The translations under genes were made by a program, and so were the position numbers. From Bacteroidales bacterium UBA5281 (GTDB lineage Bacteria > Bacteroidota > Bacteroidia > Bacteroidales > Lentimicrobiaceae): DNA of 45,451 bases. Location: positions 416 through 45,866 of the forward strand of contig DHSR01000046.1 in NCBI GenBank assembly GCA_002410555.1, written 5' to 3'. How positions within the stretch are numbered: position 1 is the first letter of the stretch; each line of letters starts with the position of its first letter. Below the pieces are notes generated by a model. It worked only from the letters and a program-made list of their open reading frames with translations, searched no databases and was not told the DNA's origin. This document shows, one piece after another, positions 7,988 through 16,880 of the stretch.

Positions 7988-9181
7988 ATGTACGATCGCC
8001 TTCAAGCTCATCTTCAAAAAGAATTAAACGACATCAGAGAAGCCGGCCTTTACAAAAAAGAACGGGTAATCACTACCCCTCAGGGGGCTGAAATCAAAGT
8101 GCAAAGTGGTGCCGAAGTACTTAACTTTTGCGCCAACAACTACCTTGGACTTTCCAATAACCCCAAACTGATTGCTGCCGCTAAAGAAGCACTCGATTCC
8201 CATGGTTATGGGCTGTCATCGGTGCGTTTTATTTGTGGAACCCAGGATCTGCACAAAGAACTGGAAGCAAAAATTGCAGAATTCTTTGGTACCGAGGATA
8301 CCATTTTGTATGCAGCCTGTTTCGATGCCAATGGTGGTGTATTTGAACCGCTACTTGGTGAAGAGGATGCCATTATTTCCGATTCCCTCAATCATGCCTC
8401 CATCATTGATGGGGTTCGCTTAAGCAAAGCACAGCGCTATCGTTATAACAACAGCGACATGGCTGATCTGGAAGAACAACTCAAGAAAGCCATGGCTCAG
8501 CGATTCAGGCTGATTGTTACCGATGGTGTTTTCTCCATGGACGGCAATGTAGCCAAGATGGATAAAATTTACGAACTGGCACAGAAATATGATGCCATGA
8601 TTATGGTTGACGAATGTCACTCAGCCGGCGTTGTAGGTGAAACCGGACGTGGAGTTACGGAATTGTTTGACCTTCGTGGCAAAGTTGAAATCATAACCGG
8701 GACTCTGGGCAAAGCTTTTGGCGGAGCCATTGGTGGTTTCACTACCGGTAAGAAGGAAATTATTGAACTTTTACGTCAGCGTTCACGCCCGTATCTTTTC
8801 TCAAATTCTATCCCTCCCATGGTTGCTGCAGCCGGTATCAAAATGTTTGATATGATGAGCGAAACCAATGATCTGCAGGACAAACTGCACGAAAACACCG
8901 CCTATTACACTGAAAAGATGAAAGAAGCCGGGTTCGACATCAAGCCAACTAAAAGTGCCATTGTAGCGGTGATGCTTTACGATGCCAAACTGAGCCAGGA
9001 TATGGCTGCGAAACTACTGGATGAAGGCATTTATGTGATTGGTTTCTACTATCCGGTAGTTCCCAAAGGACAGGCCCGCATCCGCGTTCAGATTTCGGCC
9101 GCACACACTCGGGAGCAACTCGACAAGTGTATCAATGCCTTCACCAAAGTTGGTAAGGAATTGGGCGTACTGAAAGGATAA
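7988..9181 (+). CDS. kbl: Glycine C-acetyltransferase (2-amino-3-ketobutyrate CoA ligase)
   Basis: A 397-residue PLP enzyme of the alpha-oxoamine synthase family, almost exactly the length of E. coli Kbl. It cleaves 2-amino-3-ketobutyrate with CoA into glycine and acetyl-CoA, the second step of threonine degradation. The PLP Lys242 lies in GTLGKAFGGAIGG. Other active-site positions are His136 (SLNHASIIDG), Asp208 and His211 (VDECHSAG), plus the N-terminal NYLGLSNNP motif of the family. It is a single-gene unit with its own promoter and a downstream hairpin. The partner threonine dehydrogenase is at 26015-26977 in this window, not adjacent as in E. coli. An alternative family member such as BioF is less likely given the GVFSMDGNVAKM and cofactor-loop sequences and the presence of a TDH gene. 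Confidence 0.95.
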   Translation: MYDRLQAHLQKELNDIREAGLYKKERVITTPQGAEIKVQSGAEVLNFCANNYLGLSNNPKLIAAAKEALDSHGYGLSSVRFICGTQDLHKELEAKIAEFFGTEDTILYAACFDANGGVFEPLLGEEDAIISDSLNHASIIDGVRLSKAQRYRYNNSDMADLEEQLKKAMAQRFRLIVTDGVFSMDGNVAKMDKIYELAQKYDAMIMVDECHSAGVVGETGRGVTELFDLRGKVEIITGTLGKAFGGAIGGFTTGKKEIIELLRQRSRPYLFSNSIPPMVAAAGIKMFDMMSETNDLQDKLHENTAYYTEKMKEAGFDIKPTKSAIVAVMLYDAKLSQDMAAKLLDEGIYVIGFYYPVVPKGQARIRVQISAAHTREQLDKCINAFTKVGKELGVLKG

Positions 9182-9233
9182 TATTTATTCCAAAACGGAT
9201 AGATAATTTTAATCTTCCGGTAAAATCATGATA

Positions 9234-9275
9234 AAAAAGGGCGAAAACGGGTCATTTCCTGCTTTCGCTCTTTGT
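9234..9275 (+). terminator. Terminator hairpin after kbl
   Basis: Imperfect stem AAAGGGCGAAAACGGG / CCTGCTTTCGCTCTTT with a short loop, followed by a weakly T-rich run (TTTGTTATTGTT). It lies about 55 bases after the kbl stop. Confidence 0.6.
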
Positions 9276-9394
9276 TATTGTTAAAAGCTGACCTCAGGTT
9301 TGACCGGGTCACGTTTGAGTTTTACCCAAGCGTTCATAAGAAGCAATACAATCTTTAAAATGCTTGTGGTATAGTGTAACCGGTGCGCAAAAAT

Positions 9395-9960
9395 TAAGCA
9401 GGATGAAGGTTTTTAGCAGGTTTCTGATGAAATAACTGAATTTTTCCTTATCAAAAGGACTTGCATAAACTCAAAACAGAATCCATATCCCAATTCAACA
9501 ATGAATTGTTACAGATGTCGAGCAAGCCTCTTTCTAATCCGATTCTTCTACAATTTCTTTTACAGGTAAATCAAAAAATTCAAAAGCATAAATATTTTTA
9601 ATAATATCAGTTGTTTCTTGCAGTTTTGTTTTTTGCTGAACCAGTTTTGCGGGTTTTTCCGGGTTTTTGGATAATCCGCTGCGTTTAAAATAGAGACTAT
9701 TGATTTGCTTTTTTAGTTCCCGCACACTCCAGGCACCTTTGATACATTCTATTTCGTAGAAAGCACGTTTGGGGGGATCATTAATTCCTAGAAGCAGCTC
9801 AAGACTTGCCATATTCAGCCCTGTCTTTCCCATTTTGTTCAAACTCAACAATATAATATCCAATCAACCAATTACGAATAGTCATCATTTGATTCACCGC
9901 ATTTACAGCCGATTATTGTAATTGCTTATGTAGCTGCTGAATATAAGAAATAAGTGCAAG
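9395..9960 (-). pseudogene. Wrecked DUF1016 (YhcG-type, PD-(D/E)XK) nuclease gene
   Basis: Reading the minus strand from about 9960, the DUF1016 N-terminal domain is recognisable across a nonsense codon: SAVNAVNQMM, then RNWLIGYYIVEFEQNGKDRA and EYGKS before a stop near 9800. In another frame, after what looks like an internal deletion, KRAFYEIECIKGAWSVREL, KKQINSLYFKRSGLS and IIKNIYAFEFFDLP continue the family pattern. A stop follows VEESD; frame changes then recover LERGLLD, GYGFCFE and finally FIRNLLKTFILL near 9400, corresponding to the nuclease core. An intact family member has about 340 residues. At least one nonsense codon, several frameshifts and a deletion make this non-functional. 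The longest surviving frame, 9534-9863 (109 codons), should not be annotated as a gene. DUF1016 proteins are mobile, often near restriction or defence loci, so this is a relic of an acquired gene. Confidence 0.85.
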
Positions 9961-9991
9961 ATTATTCTAAAAAGAGGATTTTATCTGATCT

Positions 9992-12172
9992 TTATATCCT
10001 TCCGGCTTTAACCCCTTCAACCACTACCTTAATCTCTTCATAAGTATACTCCTCTCCCAATTGTTCTTTAAGTGTCCGCAATGAGGCGATGCCGTGGGTG
10101 ATAGCCACCTTTTTAATCGCCGGAATTTTTGACTTTTCGAGCAGTTGCTCCGGGGCAATTTCACCACTTTCAATAAAACCCAACAGGTGATTATATATGG
10201 TAGTAATGGTGAACTGACGTTCTTCCGCAATTTCAGGGATTGTTTTTCCCTGGCGGAATAGCTCCAGGGAGGCATAACCCGTTTTCTGATGAAGTGGTTT
10301 AGCCGGTTCAGGATTCACTTTTCCGTATTGTTTACTTCTCTTTTTGCGTCCCGACATTTTTAGATGCATATTACTGTGCAGCTTATTTTCCTGACAATAA
10401 TTGCGCACTACCGCTATAAATTCCTCACCGTATTTGTTCACTTTATAGACGCCAAAGCCGGAAATCTGATGTAAATCATCCAGTGATTGCGGCAAATAAG
10501 CAGAAAGTTCAATCAGCGAAACATCGCCCAGCACCATATAAGGCGGCACATCTTCTGAATCAGCAATCAACTTACGCAGGTATTTCAACTTCCTGAGCAA
10601 TTCAGTATTTTGATCACGGCTGTGAGAAGCGGCTGTCTTTTCAGCAGCAGCTTTAGTGGCTTTAACCATCAACACCTGCTTCAGGCCTTTCAGGACCTGC
10701 CAGCTTTCAACGTTGAGCTTAAGTGTGGGGTACTGTCCTTCGGTCTGTTCGAGCATACCCTGTTGAAGCAGTTGAGAAAATACATCATACCACTGGGATT
10801 CGCTCAAATCGCTGCCGATCCCCCAGGTTTTCAGCAATTTTAACTCCGCGCTGAATTTGTTGAGATCGGCTCCGCGAAGGTAATCAACTGTGGTTTTTAT
10901 GCCAAAGCGTTGGTTAAGTCTTGCCACAGCCGATAATGCTTTCTGAGCGTTCAGCGTACCATCATACTCCGTGTATTTATCCAGACAATAATCACACGAT
11001 TTACAATGGCCATGATGCACTTCATCAAAATAGTTCATCAACTGCTGTCGGCGGCAGCGGTGCGCTTCGGCAAACGACACCATGTGCTCCAGTTTCCGGT
11101 GCATAAGGTCAGCATGTGCCGGATCGGTACCATTGTCAATAAAATAGCTTAGCCTGGATACATCGCCCCTGCTGTAGAAGAGTATAGCGTCAGCGCGCAG
11201 ACTGTCCCTGCCAGCACGGCCAGTTTCCTGGTAATAGCTTTCAATATTCTTGGGCAAATCTGCATGTATCACATAACGGACATCTGGTTTATCGATACCC
11301 ATTCCAAAAGCAATGGTGGCTACAATAATTTTTATTCTGTCGTGAATAAAATTCTCCTGCACCTGTTTTCGGGCATTCCGCTCCATGCCGGCATGGTAGT
11401 ATGCCGCCGAATAACCCATGGCTTGCAGTTTCCCGGCCATATCTTCGGTAGATTTCCGTGATAAGCAGTAAATGATGCCTGACTGATCTTTGTGTTTGTT
11501 AAGATATTCTGGTAAAAAATCATCCATCTTATACTTCTGGACCACAAAATACCAGATATTGGCGCGGTTGAAAGAAGATATGAAGCGATGATTACCGACT
11601 AATCCCAACTGCTTCACTATGTCGTCACGTGTAACCTTATCGGCGCTGGCCGTGAGCGCCATAACCGGCACCCCGGGAAATTGGGATTTAAGCGTACTCA
11701 ATGCCAGATAATCTGGTCTGAAATCGTGCCCCCAGTGCGAAATACAGTGGGCTTCATCAATGGCGAAGAGTGAAACTTTGGTATCGCCCAGCAGATTTTT
11801 GAGAGAATTTTCGGCTGAGATTCGTTCAGGAGCCACATAACACAGGCGAAGTTTCCCCGAACGCAAATCGCTGATAACTTGTTCCTGTTGCGAAACTGAT
11901 TGAGATGAATTGAGAAACTCCGCAGTTACCCCATTATTTTTGAGAGCATCTACCTGATCTTTCATTAGCGCAATGAGTGGAGAAACCACAATGGTAACAC
12001 CAGGAAACATAATGGCCGGCACCTGATAACAGATAGATTTTCCACCACCCGTAGGCATAATTACCAGCGAATCCTCGCCGGCAAGTGTATTCTCAATTAC
12101 AGCTTGCTGATCAAGACGGAAAGCATCATAACCAAAATGCTTCTTTAATGTAGTGCATGCGTTTATTTCCAT
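9992..12172 (-). CDS. recQ: ATP-dependent DNA helicase RecQ
   Basis: A full-length RecQ helicase of 726 residues from this start. It unwinds DNA 3' to 5' in recombination and fork repair. In order: SF2 helicase domain with Walker A TGGGKS, DEAH box (AIDEAHCISHWGHDF), TASAD motif III, and motif VI QETGRAGRD; RecQ zinc-binding region with the CRRQQLMNYF and CKSCDYC cysteines; a winged-helix RQC domain; an HRDC domain (VLGDVSLIELSAYLPQ); and a C-terminal helix-turn-helix extension (GKTIPEIAEERQFTITTIYNH) found in Firmicutes and Bacteroidota RecQ. Three in-frame ATGs exist (12235, 12196, 12172). The family similarity begins with LKKHFGYDAFR right after the last, so 12172 is preferred but not proven. 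The upstream gap contains a promoter box for the divergent gene. Confidence 0.93.
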   Translation of the reverse strand: MEINACTTLKKHFGYDAFRLDQQAVIENTLAGEDSLVIMPTGGGKSICYQVPAIMFPGVTIVVSPLIALMKDQVDALKNNGVTAEFLNSSQSVSQQEQVISDLRSGKLRLCYVAPERISAENSLKNLLGDTKVSLFAIDEAHCISHWGHDFRPDYLALSTLKSQFPGVPVMALTASADKVTRDDIVKQLGLVGNHRFISSFNRANIWYFVVQKYKMDDFLPEYLNKHKDQSGIIYCLSRKSTEDMAGKLQAMGYSAAYYHAGMERNARKQVQENFIHDRIKIIVATIAFGMGIDKPDVRYVIHADLPKNIESYYQETGRAGRDSLRADAILFYSRGDVSRLSYFIDNGTDPAHADLMHRKLEHMVSFAEAHRCRRQQLMNYFDEVHHGHCKSCDYCLDKYTEYDGTLNAQKALSAVARLNQRFGIKTTVDYLRGADLNKFSAELKLLKTWGIGSDLSESQWYDVFSQLLQQGMLEQTEGQYPTLKLNVESWQVLKGLKQVLMVKATKAAAEKTAASHSRDQNTELLRKLKYLRKLIADSEDVPPYMVLGDVSLIELSAYLPQSLDDLHQISGFGVYKVNKYGEEFIAVVRNYCQENKLHSNMHLKMSGRKKRSKQYGKVNPEPAKPLHQKTGYASLELFRQGKTIPEIAEERQFTITTIYNHLLGFIESGEIAPEQLLEKSKIPAIKKVAITHGIASLRTLKEQLGEEYTYEEIKVVVEGVKAGRI

Positions 12173-12276
12173 CCATTCTAAAGGTTTAATTTTCATAAGC
12201 TGATCCAAACTTAAATAAAAAGTGAATTCCACCATTCAAATTATTCGTATTTTCATGATTTCCCGCTGAATTAAAC

Positions 12277-12284
12277 TACTTTTG
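12277..12284 (+). promoter_or_regulatory. -7 promoter box for the beta-CASP nuclease gene
   Basis: TACTTTTG fits TAnnTTTG and lies 75 bases before the start codon at 12360, between divergent recQ and the nuclease gene. No matching -33 TTTG is evident. Confidence 0.45.
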
Positions 12285-12359
12285 ATCAACTGTATTCTGT
12301 GGGATTTCAGCAAATGAGTGTTCTTTGCCGGGCCAGAGGGTACTTAATCTTAAGCAATT

Positions 12360-13763
12360 ATGAAAATTACTTTTATTGGAGCTGTTCAACAAGTAACCGG
12401 CAGCAAACATCTTATTGAAACAGAAGCCGGAAAGAAAATCCTGCTTGATTGTGGCATTTTTCAGGGCAAAGGGCTGGAAACAGATGCGATGAACCGTGAT
12501 CTGCCCTTTAATCCGGGAGCCATCGATCACATACTGCTTACCCATGCGCACATCGACCATTCGGGTCTTATACCCTATATGTATCACCGCGGGTTCAGAG
12601 GCTCAGTGGTATGTACCAATGCCACCCGCGACCTATGTAGTATCATGCTGGCCGATAGCGGTCACATTCAGGAAAGTGACACCCGTACCTTTAACAAAAA
12701 GCGGGCACGTAAGGGTAAACCCGCAGTGGAACCACTATACACACCGGAAGATGCACGTAAAAGCCTCGAACTCTTTATTGGCGTTGGCTACGATAGAAAA
12801 TTTAAGATAGATGAAAACCTGAGCCTAAAATTCACCAATACCGGACATATGCTGGGCAGTGCTGCGGTTAACCTTTCGGTGAAGGAGGGAGATAAAACCA
12901 TACGAATTGCCTATACCGGTGATATAGGCCGGCCCTATAACCGGATACTGAATCCACCTGCACCCTTTCCTCAGGCCGATTACCTGATAACTGAATCTAC
13001 CTATGGCAACCGGCTGCACCCACCCCTGGATAATGCAGAAGATGAATTACTTCGTATTGTTAAAGAAACTTGTGTGGTAAAAAAAGGTAAGCTGATTATT
13101 CCTTCTTTTGCCATTGGCAGAACTCAGGAATTGGTTTTGGTATTGAATAATTATTTTAATGAAGGTAAGCTGCCACGAATACCGATTTTCGTGGATAGTC
13201 CGCTGGCTGTAAATGCAACAGATATCTTCAGACTGCATACTGAATGTTTCAATCAGGATGTACTGGATGTTATGGAAAACGATCCCGACCCCTTTGGATT
13301 CGGATCACTTCATTATATTCGTAAGACGAGCGAAAGCAAAAGCCTGAACAGCTCGGATGCGCCTATGGTAATCATTTTCGCTTCAGGTATGATGGAAGCA
13401 GGCAGGGTGAAACATCATCTGGCCAACAATATTTCAAACTCCAGGAACACCGTACTTGCAGTTGGCTATTGTGCCGAAGGTACATTAGGCAATCGTATTG
13501 TGAGGGGTGACAAGGAAGTGTCTATTTTTGGAAACGTGTATACGGTAAAGGCTGATATCGAAAGTATTGAAGCTTTCAGCGGCCATGGTGATTATCAGGA
13601 GATGGCCAGGTTTCTGGAATTTCAGGATAACGATCTGTTAAAGCAGGTTTTTTTAGTTCATGGAGAAGCCGCTGCCGCGCTCACCTATCGCGATTATCTG
13701 GAAAACAGAGGCTTCCAGAATGTAACCATACCCTTTCCCGGACAGGAATATCAATTGACTTGA
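12360..13763 (+). CDS. Beta-CASP family metallo-beta-lactamase ribonuclease
   Basis: A 467-residue protein of the CPSF73/YsiA-like beta-CASP group of zinc nucleases, which act on RNA as endo- or 5' exonucleases. The MBL core carries THAHIDH (His62, His64, Asp66, His67), GHMLGSA and TGDIGRP. The inserted CASP domain has ESTYGNR, FAIGRTQEL, ASGMMEAGRVKHHL and the C-terminal motifs FSGHGDY and VHGE, which together complete the metal site. There is no KH domain or RNase J C-terminal domain, so the bacterial CPSF-like group fits better than RNase J. Cytoplasmic. It is transcribed alone; the preceding recQ is divergent. Confidence 0.92.
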   Translation: MKITFIGAVQQVTGSKHLIETEAGKKILLDCGIFQGKGLETDAMNRDLPFNPGAIDHILLTHAHIDHSGLIPYMYHRGFRGSVVCTNATRDLCSIMLADSGHIQESDTRTFNKKRARKGKPAVEPLYTPEDARKSLELFIGVGYDRKFKIDENLSLKFTNTGHMLGSAAVNLSVKEGDKTIRIAYTGDIGRPYNRILNPPAPFPQADYLITESTYGNRLHPPLDNAEDELLRIVKETCVVKKGKLIIPSFAIGRTQELVLVLNNYFNEGKLPRIPIFVDSPLAVNATDIFRLHTECFNQDVLDVMENDPDPFGFGSLHYIRKTSESKSLNSSDAPMVIIFASGMMEAGRVKHHLANNISNSRNTVLAVGYCAEGTLGNRIVRGDKEVSIFGNVYTVKADIESIEAFSGHGDYQEMARFLEFQDNDLLKQVFLVHGEAAAALTYRDYLENRGFQNVTIPFPGQEYQLT

Positions 13764-14160
13764 ATTATCTTAAAATATTGAGTTCTCTCCGAATGGTGCA
13801 TTTTTGCTACAAAGCATTGCACGGAGTTTATCGAAGTAGCCCAAAAACCTGCCGCGTGGGGCCTTATTGCTCAGTGCCTGCCAGTCGCAATGTAATGAAG
13901 ATTGGGCTTAGAGCCATTCTCTCTCTTTTACTTACCGGGAATAGCTTGAATATTAAAAAATTGAAAAGATTTTAATGTTAATCATAAGCTTTAGGGAAGC
14001 ACTGCAAGTCACGGCTGTGTGCTGACGTTCCGCATACATGAAGAATATCTTAAAGGGGAAATGTATTTGAATAACAGAAGGTAGCAGACACCTTGTCAAG
14101 AATTCATATCTAATTCATTTTATATTCACTGTTTTGCATACCCATCGGTTTTGTCTATAA
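13764..14160. other. Gene-free gap
   Basis: About 400 bases between the nuclease gene and the terminator of the exb cluster. A 71-codon frame at 13760-13975 has no recognisable similarity and unlikely composition (Cys/Ser/Arg-rich). No promoter or tRNA is visible. Small RNA content cannot be excluded. Confidence 0.5.
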
Positions 14161-14205
14161 TGGATAAAAAACACAGACCGGACTCTTTTTGCGGAATCCG
14201 GTCTG
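14161..14205 (-). terminator. Rho-independent terminator of the exbB-exbD operon
   Basis: Perfect 9-bp stem CAGACCGGA (14174-14182) with TCCGGTCTG (14197-14205). On the minus strand it is followed by a T-rich run (complement of 14161-14170). It lies 24 bases past the stop of the last exbD. Confidence 0.9.
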
Positions 14206-14228
14206 AAACAAATCATTAACTATGAAAA

Positions 14229-14699
14229 TCAATTGGTTTTAGGAGCTTTTTTTCGGGTAGAGTAATTAATTTTAAAAGCACCTACTTTACGTAACTCCTG
14301 TTTAACATCGGTAACAATACCCATTTTTACGTCTTTATCTACTTTAAGAGAAGTAGTGAGCAGACCACGGTCGGCTTCCGGACGTGTTTCACGCTCATTG
14401 TAAATAAATTCGGCAATGTCGTTCACGGTACGAAAGCTGTCGTTGAGTTGAATTCGTGATTCGGTTCCGTAAATCTTTGATTGTACAGGAGTGCCAATGT
14501 AAATAAAACTCACCAGTGATTTTTTTTCAAGTTTCTGTACTTCCGTAGCCACCGGTGGTTTTACTTTTACTTTAAGGGTAACTTCACGCATGGTGGTTGT
14601 AACCATAAAGAAGAACAGCAGCATGAAAATAATATCAGGCATTGAGGCAGTACTGATGGCAGGCAATTCGCCCGACTTTTCCTTTTTAAATCTTGCCAT
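14229..14699 (-). CDS. exbD: Biopolymer transport protein ExbD (second copy)
   Basis: A 156-residue ExbD/TolR-family protein: short cytoplasmic N-terminus, one transmembrane helix with the conserved proton-pathway Asp22 (STASMPDIIFMLLFFFMV), then a periplasmic domain. It forms the proton-driven motor with ExbB that energises TonB-dependent uptake or related envelope work. It follows the first exbD by one base and ends the operon. The periplasmic part is basic (KVKVKPP, KKAPK) and differs from the first ExbD, so the two copies probably have non-identical roles or assemble as a heteromer. Confidence 0.92.
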   Translation of the reverse strand: MARFKKEKSGELPAISTASMPDIIFMLLFFFMVTTTMREVTLKVKVKPPVATEVQKLEKKSLVSFIYIGTPVQSKIYGTESRIQLNDSFRTVNDIAEFIYNERETRPEADRGLLTTSLKVDKDVKMGIVTDVKQELRKVGAFKINYSTRKKAPKTN

Positions 14700-14700
14700 A

Positions 14701-15276
14701 TTACTTCCCTCCTCCTATATTTTCAGGTTCAGCTTCTGAAATTGACATGGGGACAGCAGCCTGAATGGCGTCAATATCCATTTGACTTCTGAGATCGGAA
14801 AATTTGACACCGAACTTTTGTCTCGACAATTCATCACGCAGTTCATTTACAGCAGCGGTGAGTTCATTTTGCACCTGAATATACATATCATATGAGGTGC
14901 CACGGTCATTTTTCAGCGAAATAATGCCTCTTGAAACCGGGAATTCACCGAGGCCAGGAATGTTTTCCATTCTTTTTTCAGGCAGGTCCTCCCGGTTCTG
15001 AGGATTCGAGAGGAATTCCTTGGCTTCATCACGCAGCGTTCTGATGTCGCCCCAGCGTCCTTCTACAAAGAGGCGGTCGCTTTTATTCACCAGTACATTA
15101 AACACATTGCGTTCTTTCACATCGGGTGTGGGCGCAGTAGGATCCGGAGGTGGCGGCAATCGTCTTACGATTCCTGAGTCCACGTCCATGGTAGTAGTTA
15201 CCAGGAAGAAGATCAGCAACAGAAAGGAGATGTCGGCCATTGACCCGGCATTAATTTCGGGAACTTTTCTAGCCAT
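14701..15276 (-). CDS. exbD: Biopolymer transport protein ExbD (first copy)
   Basis: A 191-residue ExbD-family protein with the transmembrane proton-pathway Asp15 (GSMADISFLLLIFFLVTT) and a proline-rich stretch just after the membrane (LPPPPDPTAPTP). The periplasmic domain is longer than in E. coli ExbD (~141 residues) and ends in a flexible GGGK tail. It is the third gene of the unit, 27 bases after the small membrane protein and one base before the second exbD. Paired exbD genes after one exbB are common in Bacteroidota; no tonB lies in this window. Confidence 0.92.
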   Translation of the reverse strand: MARKVPEINAGSMADISFLLLIFFLVTTTMDVDSGIVRRLPPPPDPTAPTPDVKERNVFNVLVNKSDRLFVEGRWGDIRTLRDEAKEFLSNPQNREDLPEKRMENIPGLGEFPVSRGIISLKNDRGTSYDMYIQVQNELTAAVNELRDELSRQKFGVKFSDLRSQMDIDAIQAAVPMSISEAEPENIGGGK

Positions 15277-15303
15277 AGTTATTCCTTTTTTTGAGGGAAC
15301 AAA

Positions 15304-15636
15304 TTATTTAAACCATTTGGCCACTTCAGCATATACTATGCTGATCACTACACCGGCAAATACGATGTAGGTGGCAATTAAACCTCCCCCGATTATCTTG
15401 GAGGCAGTAGGACTGATGTTGTGCTTTTCATAAAACAGCCCGGTGTCAGCAGGCGAGATCAGATAAGCAAACAGCAGAACAACTACCAAAATACCGAAAC
15501 CGATTAATCCACCCTTGGCTTTCTTAAAATCGCTGAAAGTTTGAACCAGTGGAAAAACAATAGCTGTAATGGCAGCAACGGCAAACAGTATATAAGTCAG
15601 GTAGAGGCCTATATTAATTAAAGGGCTGTCTTGCAT
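15304..15636 (-). CDS. Small membrane protein within the exbB-exbD operon
   Basis: A 110-residue protein of unknown function with three likely transmembrane helices (about residues 7-30, 40-60 and 83-105), separated by a short ISPADTGLF segment and ending in a basic tail (VAKWFK). It sits between exbB (5-base gap) and the first exbD (27-base gap), so it is co-transcribed and likely an accessory of the motor complex. I do not recognise a catalytic motif. Similar small proteins in this position are something I recall from Bacteroidota genomes, but I cannot name a characterised family. Confidence 0.8.
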   Translation of the reverse strand: MQDSPLINIGLYLTYILFAVAAITAIVFPLVQTFSDFKKAKGGLIGFGILVVVLLFAYLISPADTGLFYEKHNISPTASKIIGGGLIATYIVFAGVVISIVYAEVAKWFK

Positions 15637-15641
15637 CTCGG

Positions 15642-16466
15642 TTATTTTTTAATGGTTTTGTTTTTAACCAGAATGTCCATGAATGAGATGGTAGCATCTT
15701 CCATGGAATTAACAATGCCGTCAATTTTCGAAATCAGGTAATTGTAGAATATCTGGAGGATAATAGCAACAATAAGTCCAAATACAGTAGTTAACAGCGC
15801 AATTTTCATACCGCCGGCAACAACTGTTGGTGAAATATCACCGGCTGCTTCAATAGCATCGAAAGCTGCAACCATACCTACTACGGTACCAAGGAATCCG
15901 AGCATGGGGGCCAGGGCGATGAATAAACCAATCCAGGAGAGGTTGTTTTCAAGTCGTCCCATAAGAACACCACCATAAGATACAATGGATTTCTCCACCA
16001 TTTCAAGGCCTTCATCATAACGGTCGAGACCCTGATAGAAAATACTGGCTACCGGTCCGCGGGTATTCTTACAGATTTCTTTGGCAGCGCCAACGCCTTC
16101 CATTTCGAGTGCTGTCTCTACTTTGTTGAGCAGTTTTTGTGTGTTTGTTGTTGAAAGGTTCAGATAAATAATCCTTTCAATAGAGAGTCCAAGACCTAAA
16201 ATGAGCACCAGCAATACGGGAAACATCCAGCCTGGTGAACCTTCAATGAATTTTTGTTTCAACACCTGATGAAAGGATTGTGGAGCTGCTTCTTCAGCTA
16301 CAAGGGTTTCTTCAGGAGCAGTCTCGGGGGCCGCTGTGGTTTGGGTTGCCGTATCGGTGGCTGCCTGCTCGGTTTGTGGGGTAGTTTGGTCCTGAGCCAC
16401 AACTATGCTGGTAACACCAAAGGTGAGCATTCCTGCTACGGTCAAAAGCGCAATTAATTTTTTCAT
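15642..16466 (-). CDS. exbB: MotA/TolQ/ExbB proton channel protein
   Basis: A 274-residue ExbB-family channel subunit. Unusually it begins with a signal-peptide-like segment (residues 1-25, ending VVAQ), followed by a ~35-residue Ala/Thr/Glu/Gln-rich linker before the first core helix (FPVLLVLILGLGLSIERIIYL). The two C-terminal helices that line the channel are clear: WIGLFIALAPMLGFLGTVVG, then MKIALLTTVFGLIVAIILQI. Together with the two ExbD proteins it forms the inner-membrane proton motor. It is the first gene of a four-gene minus-strand unit. No TAnnTTTG box is evident in the ~85 bases upstream before the tRNA gene. Confidence 0.93.
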   Translation of the reverse strand: MKKLIALLTVAGMLTFGVTSIVVAQDQTTPQTEQAATDTATQTTAAPETAPEETLVAEEAAPQSFHQVLKQKFIEGSPGWMFPVLLVLILGLGLSIERIIYLNLSTTNTQKLLNKVETALEMEGVGAAKEICKNTRGPVASIFYQGLDRYDEGLEMVEKSIVSYGGVLMGRLENNLSWIGLFIALAPMLGFLGTVVGMVAAFDAIEAAGDISPTVVAGGMKIALLTTVFGLIVAIILQIFYNYLISKIDGIVNSMEDATISFMDILVKNKTIKK

Positions 16467-16551
16467 AGTTAATTGTTATTGATTTGTTTTAAGGGATTTA
16501 ATTGTTGTTTCTGTTTATTGTTTCAATCTTTTTGTTGTCCATTTTACTGCG

Positions 16552-16640
16552 CGGAGAGAATGGGATTCGAACCCATGATACGCTTTTGGCGTATACACAC
16601 TTTCCAGGCGTGCGCCTTCGACCAACTCGGCCATCTCTCC
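16552..16640 (-). tRNA. tRNA-Ser (anticodon GGA)
   Basis: On the minus strand: 7-bp acceptor stem GGAGAGA/TCTCTCC, D-arm TGGCCGAGTTGGTCGAAGGC, anticodon loop CTGGAAA (GGA, reads UCC/UCU), a long variable arm typical of serine tRNAs (GTATACGCCAAAAGCGTAT), T-arm GGGTTCGAATCCC and discriminator G. The CCA end is not encoded, as is common in Bacteroidota. Confidence 0.96.
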
Positions 16641-16880
16641 TTAATAGGCTCAAATATAAACCCTTTATTACTTTTCAGTGCGCTAAATTACAATAAATTG
16701 TGAATTGTAACGGATTAAACGCTTTTTTTTTAAAATTCACTGCAAATATAATTCATTCTTCATTAAAAAAAGGATGAAATTTGTGCAGTAAATGTATGAC
16801 ATTTTTGATTTATTGTTTGAATTTTTCCTGCTGCCATGTCAATAGTGTTCTTCATCAAGTCTATATGTACCCCCAAAATT

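Noticed and set aside
9534..9863. 109-codon frame as a small functional gene
   Set aside because: It is the central piece of a frameshifted DUF1016 pseudogene; flanking homology lies in other frames.
13760..13975. 71-codon frame after the beta-CASP gene
   Set aside because: No similarity recognised, unlikely composition, overlaps the upstream stop.
16473..16703. Two small plus-strand frames over the tRNA gene
   Set aside because: Antisense to tRNA-Ser; the apparent residues come from tRNA sequence.
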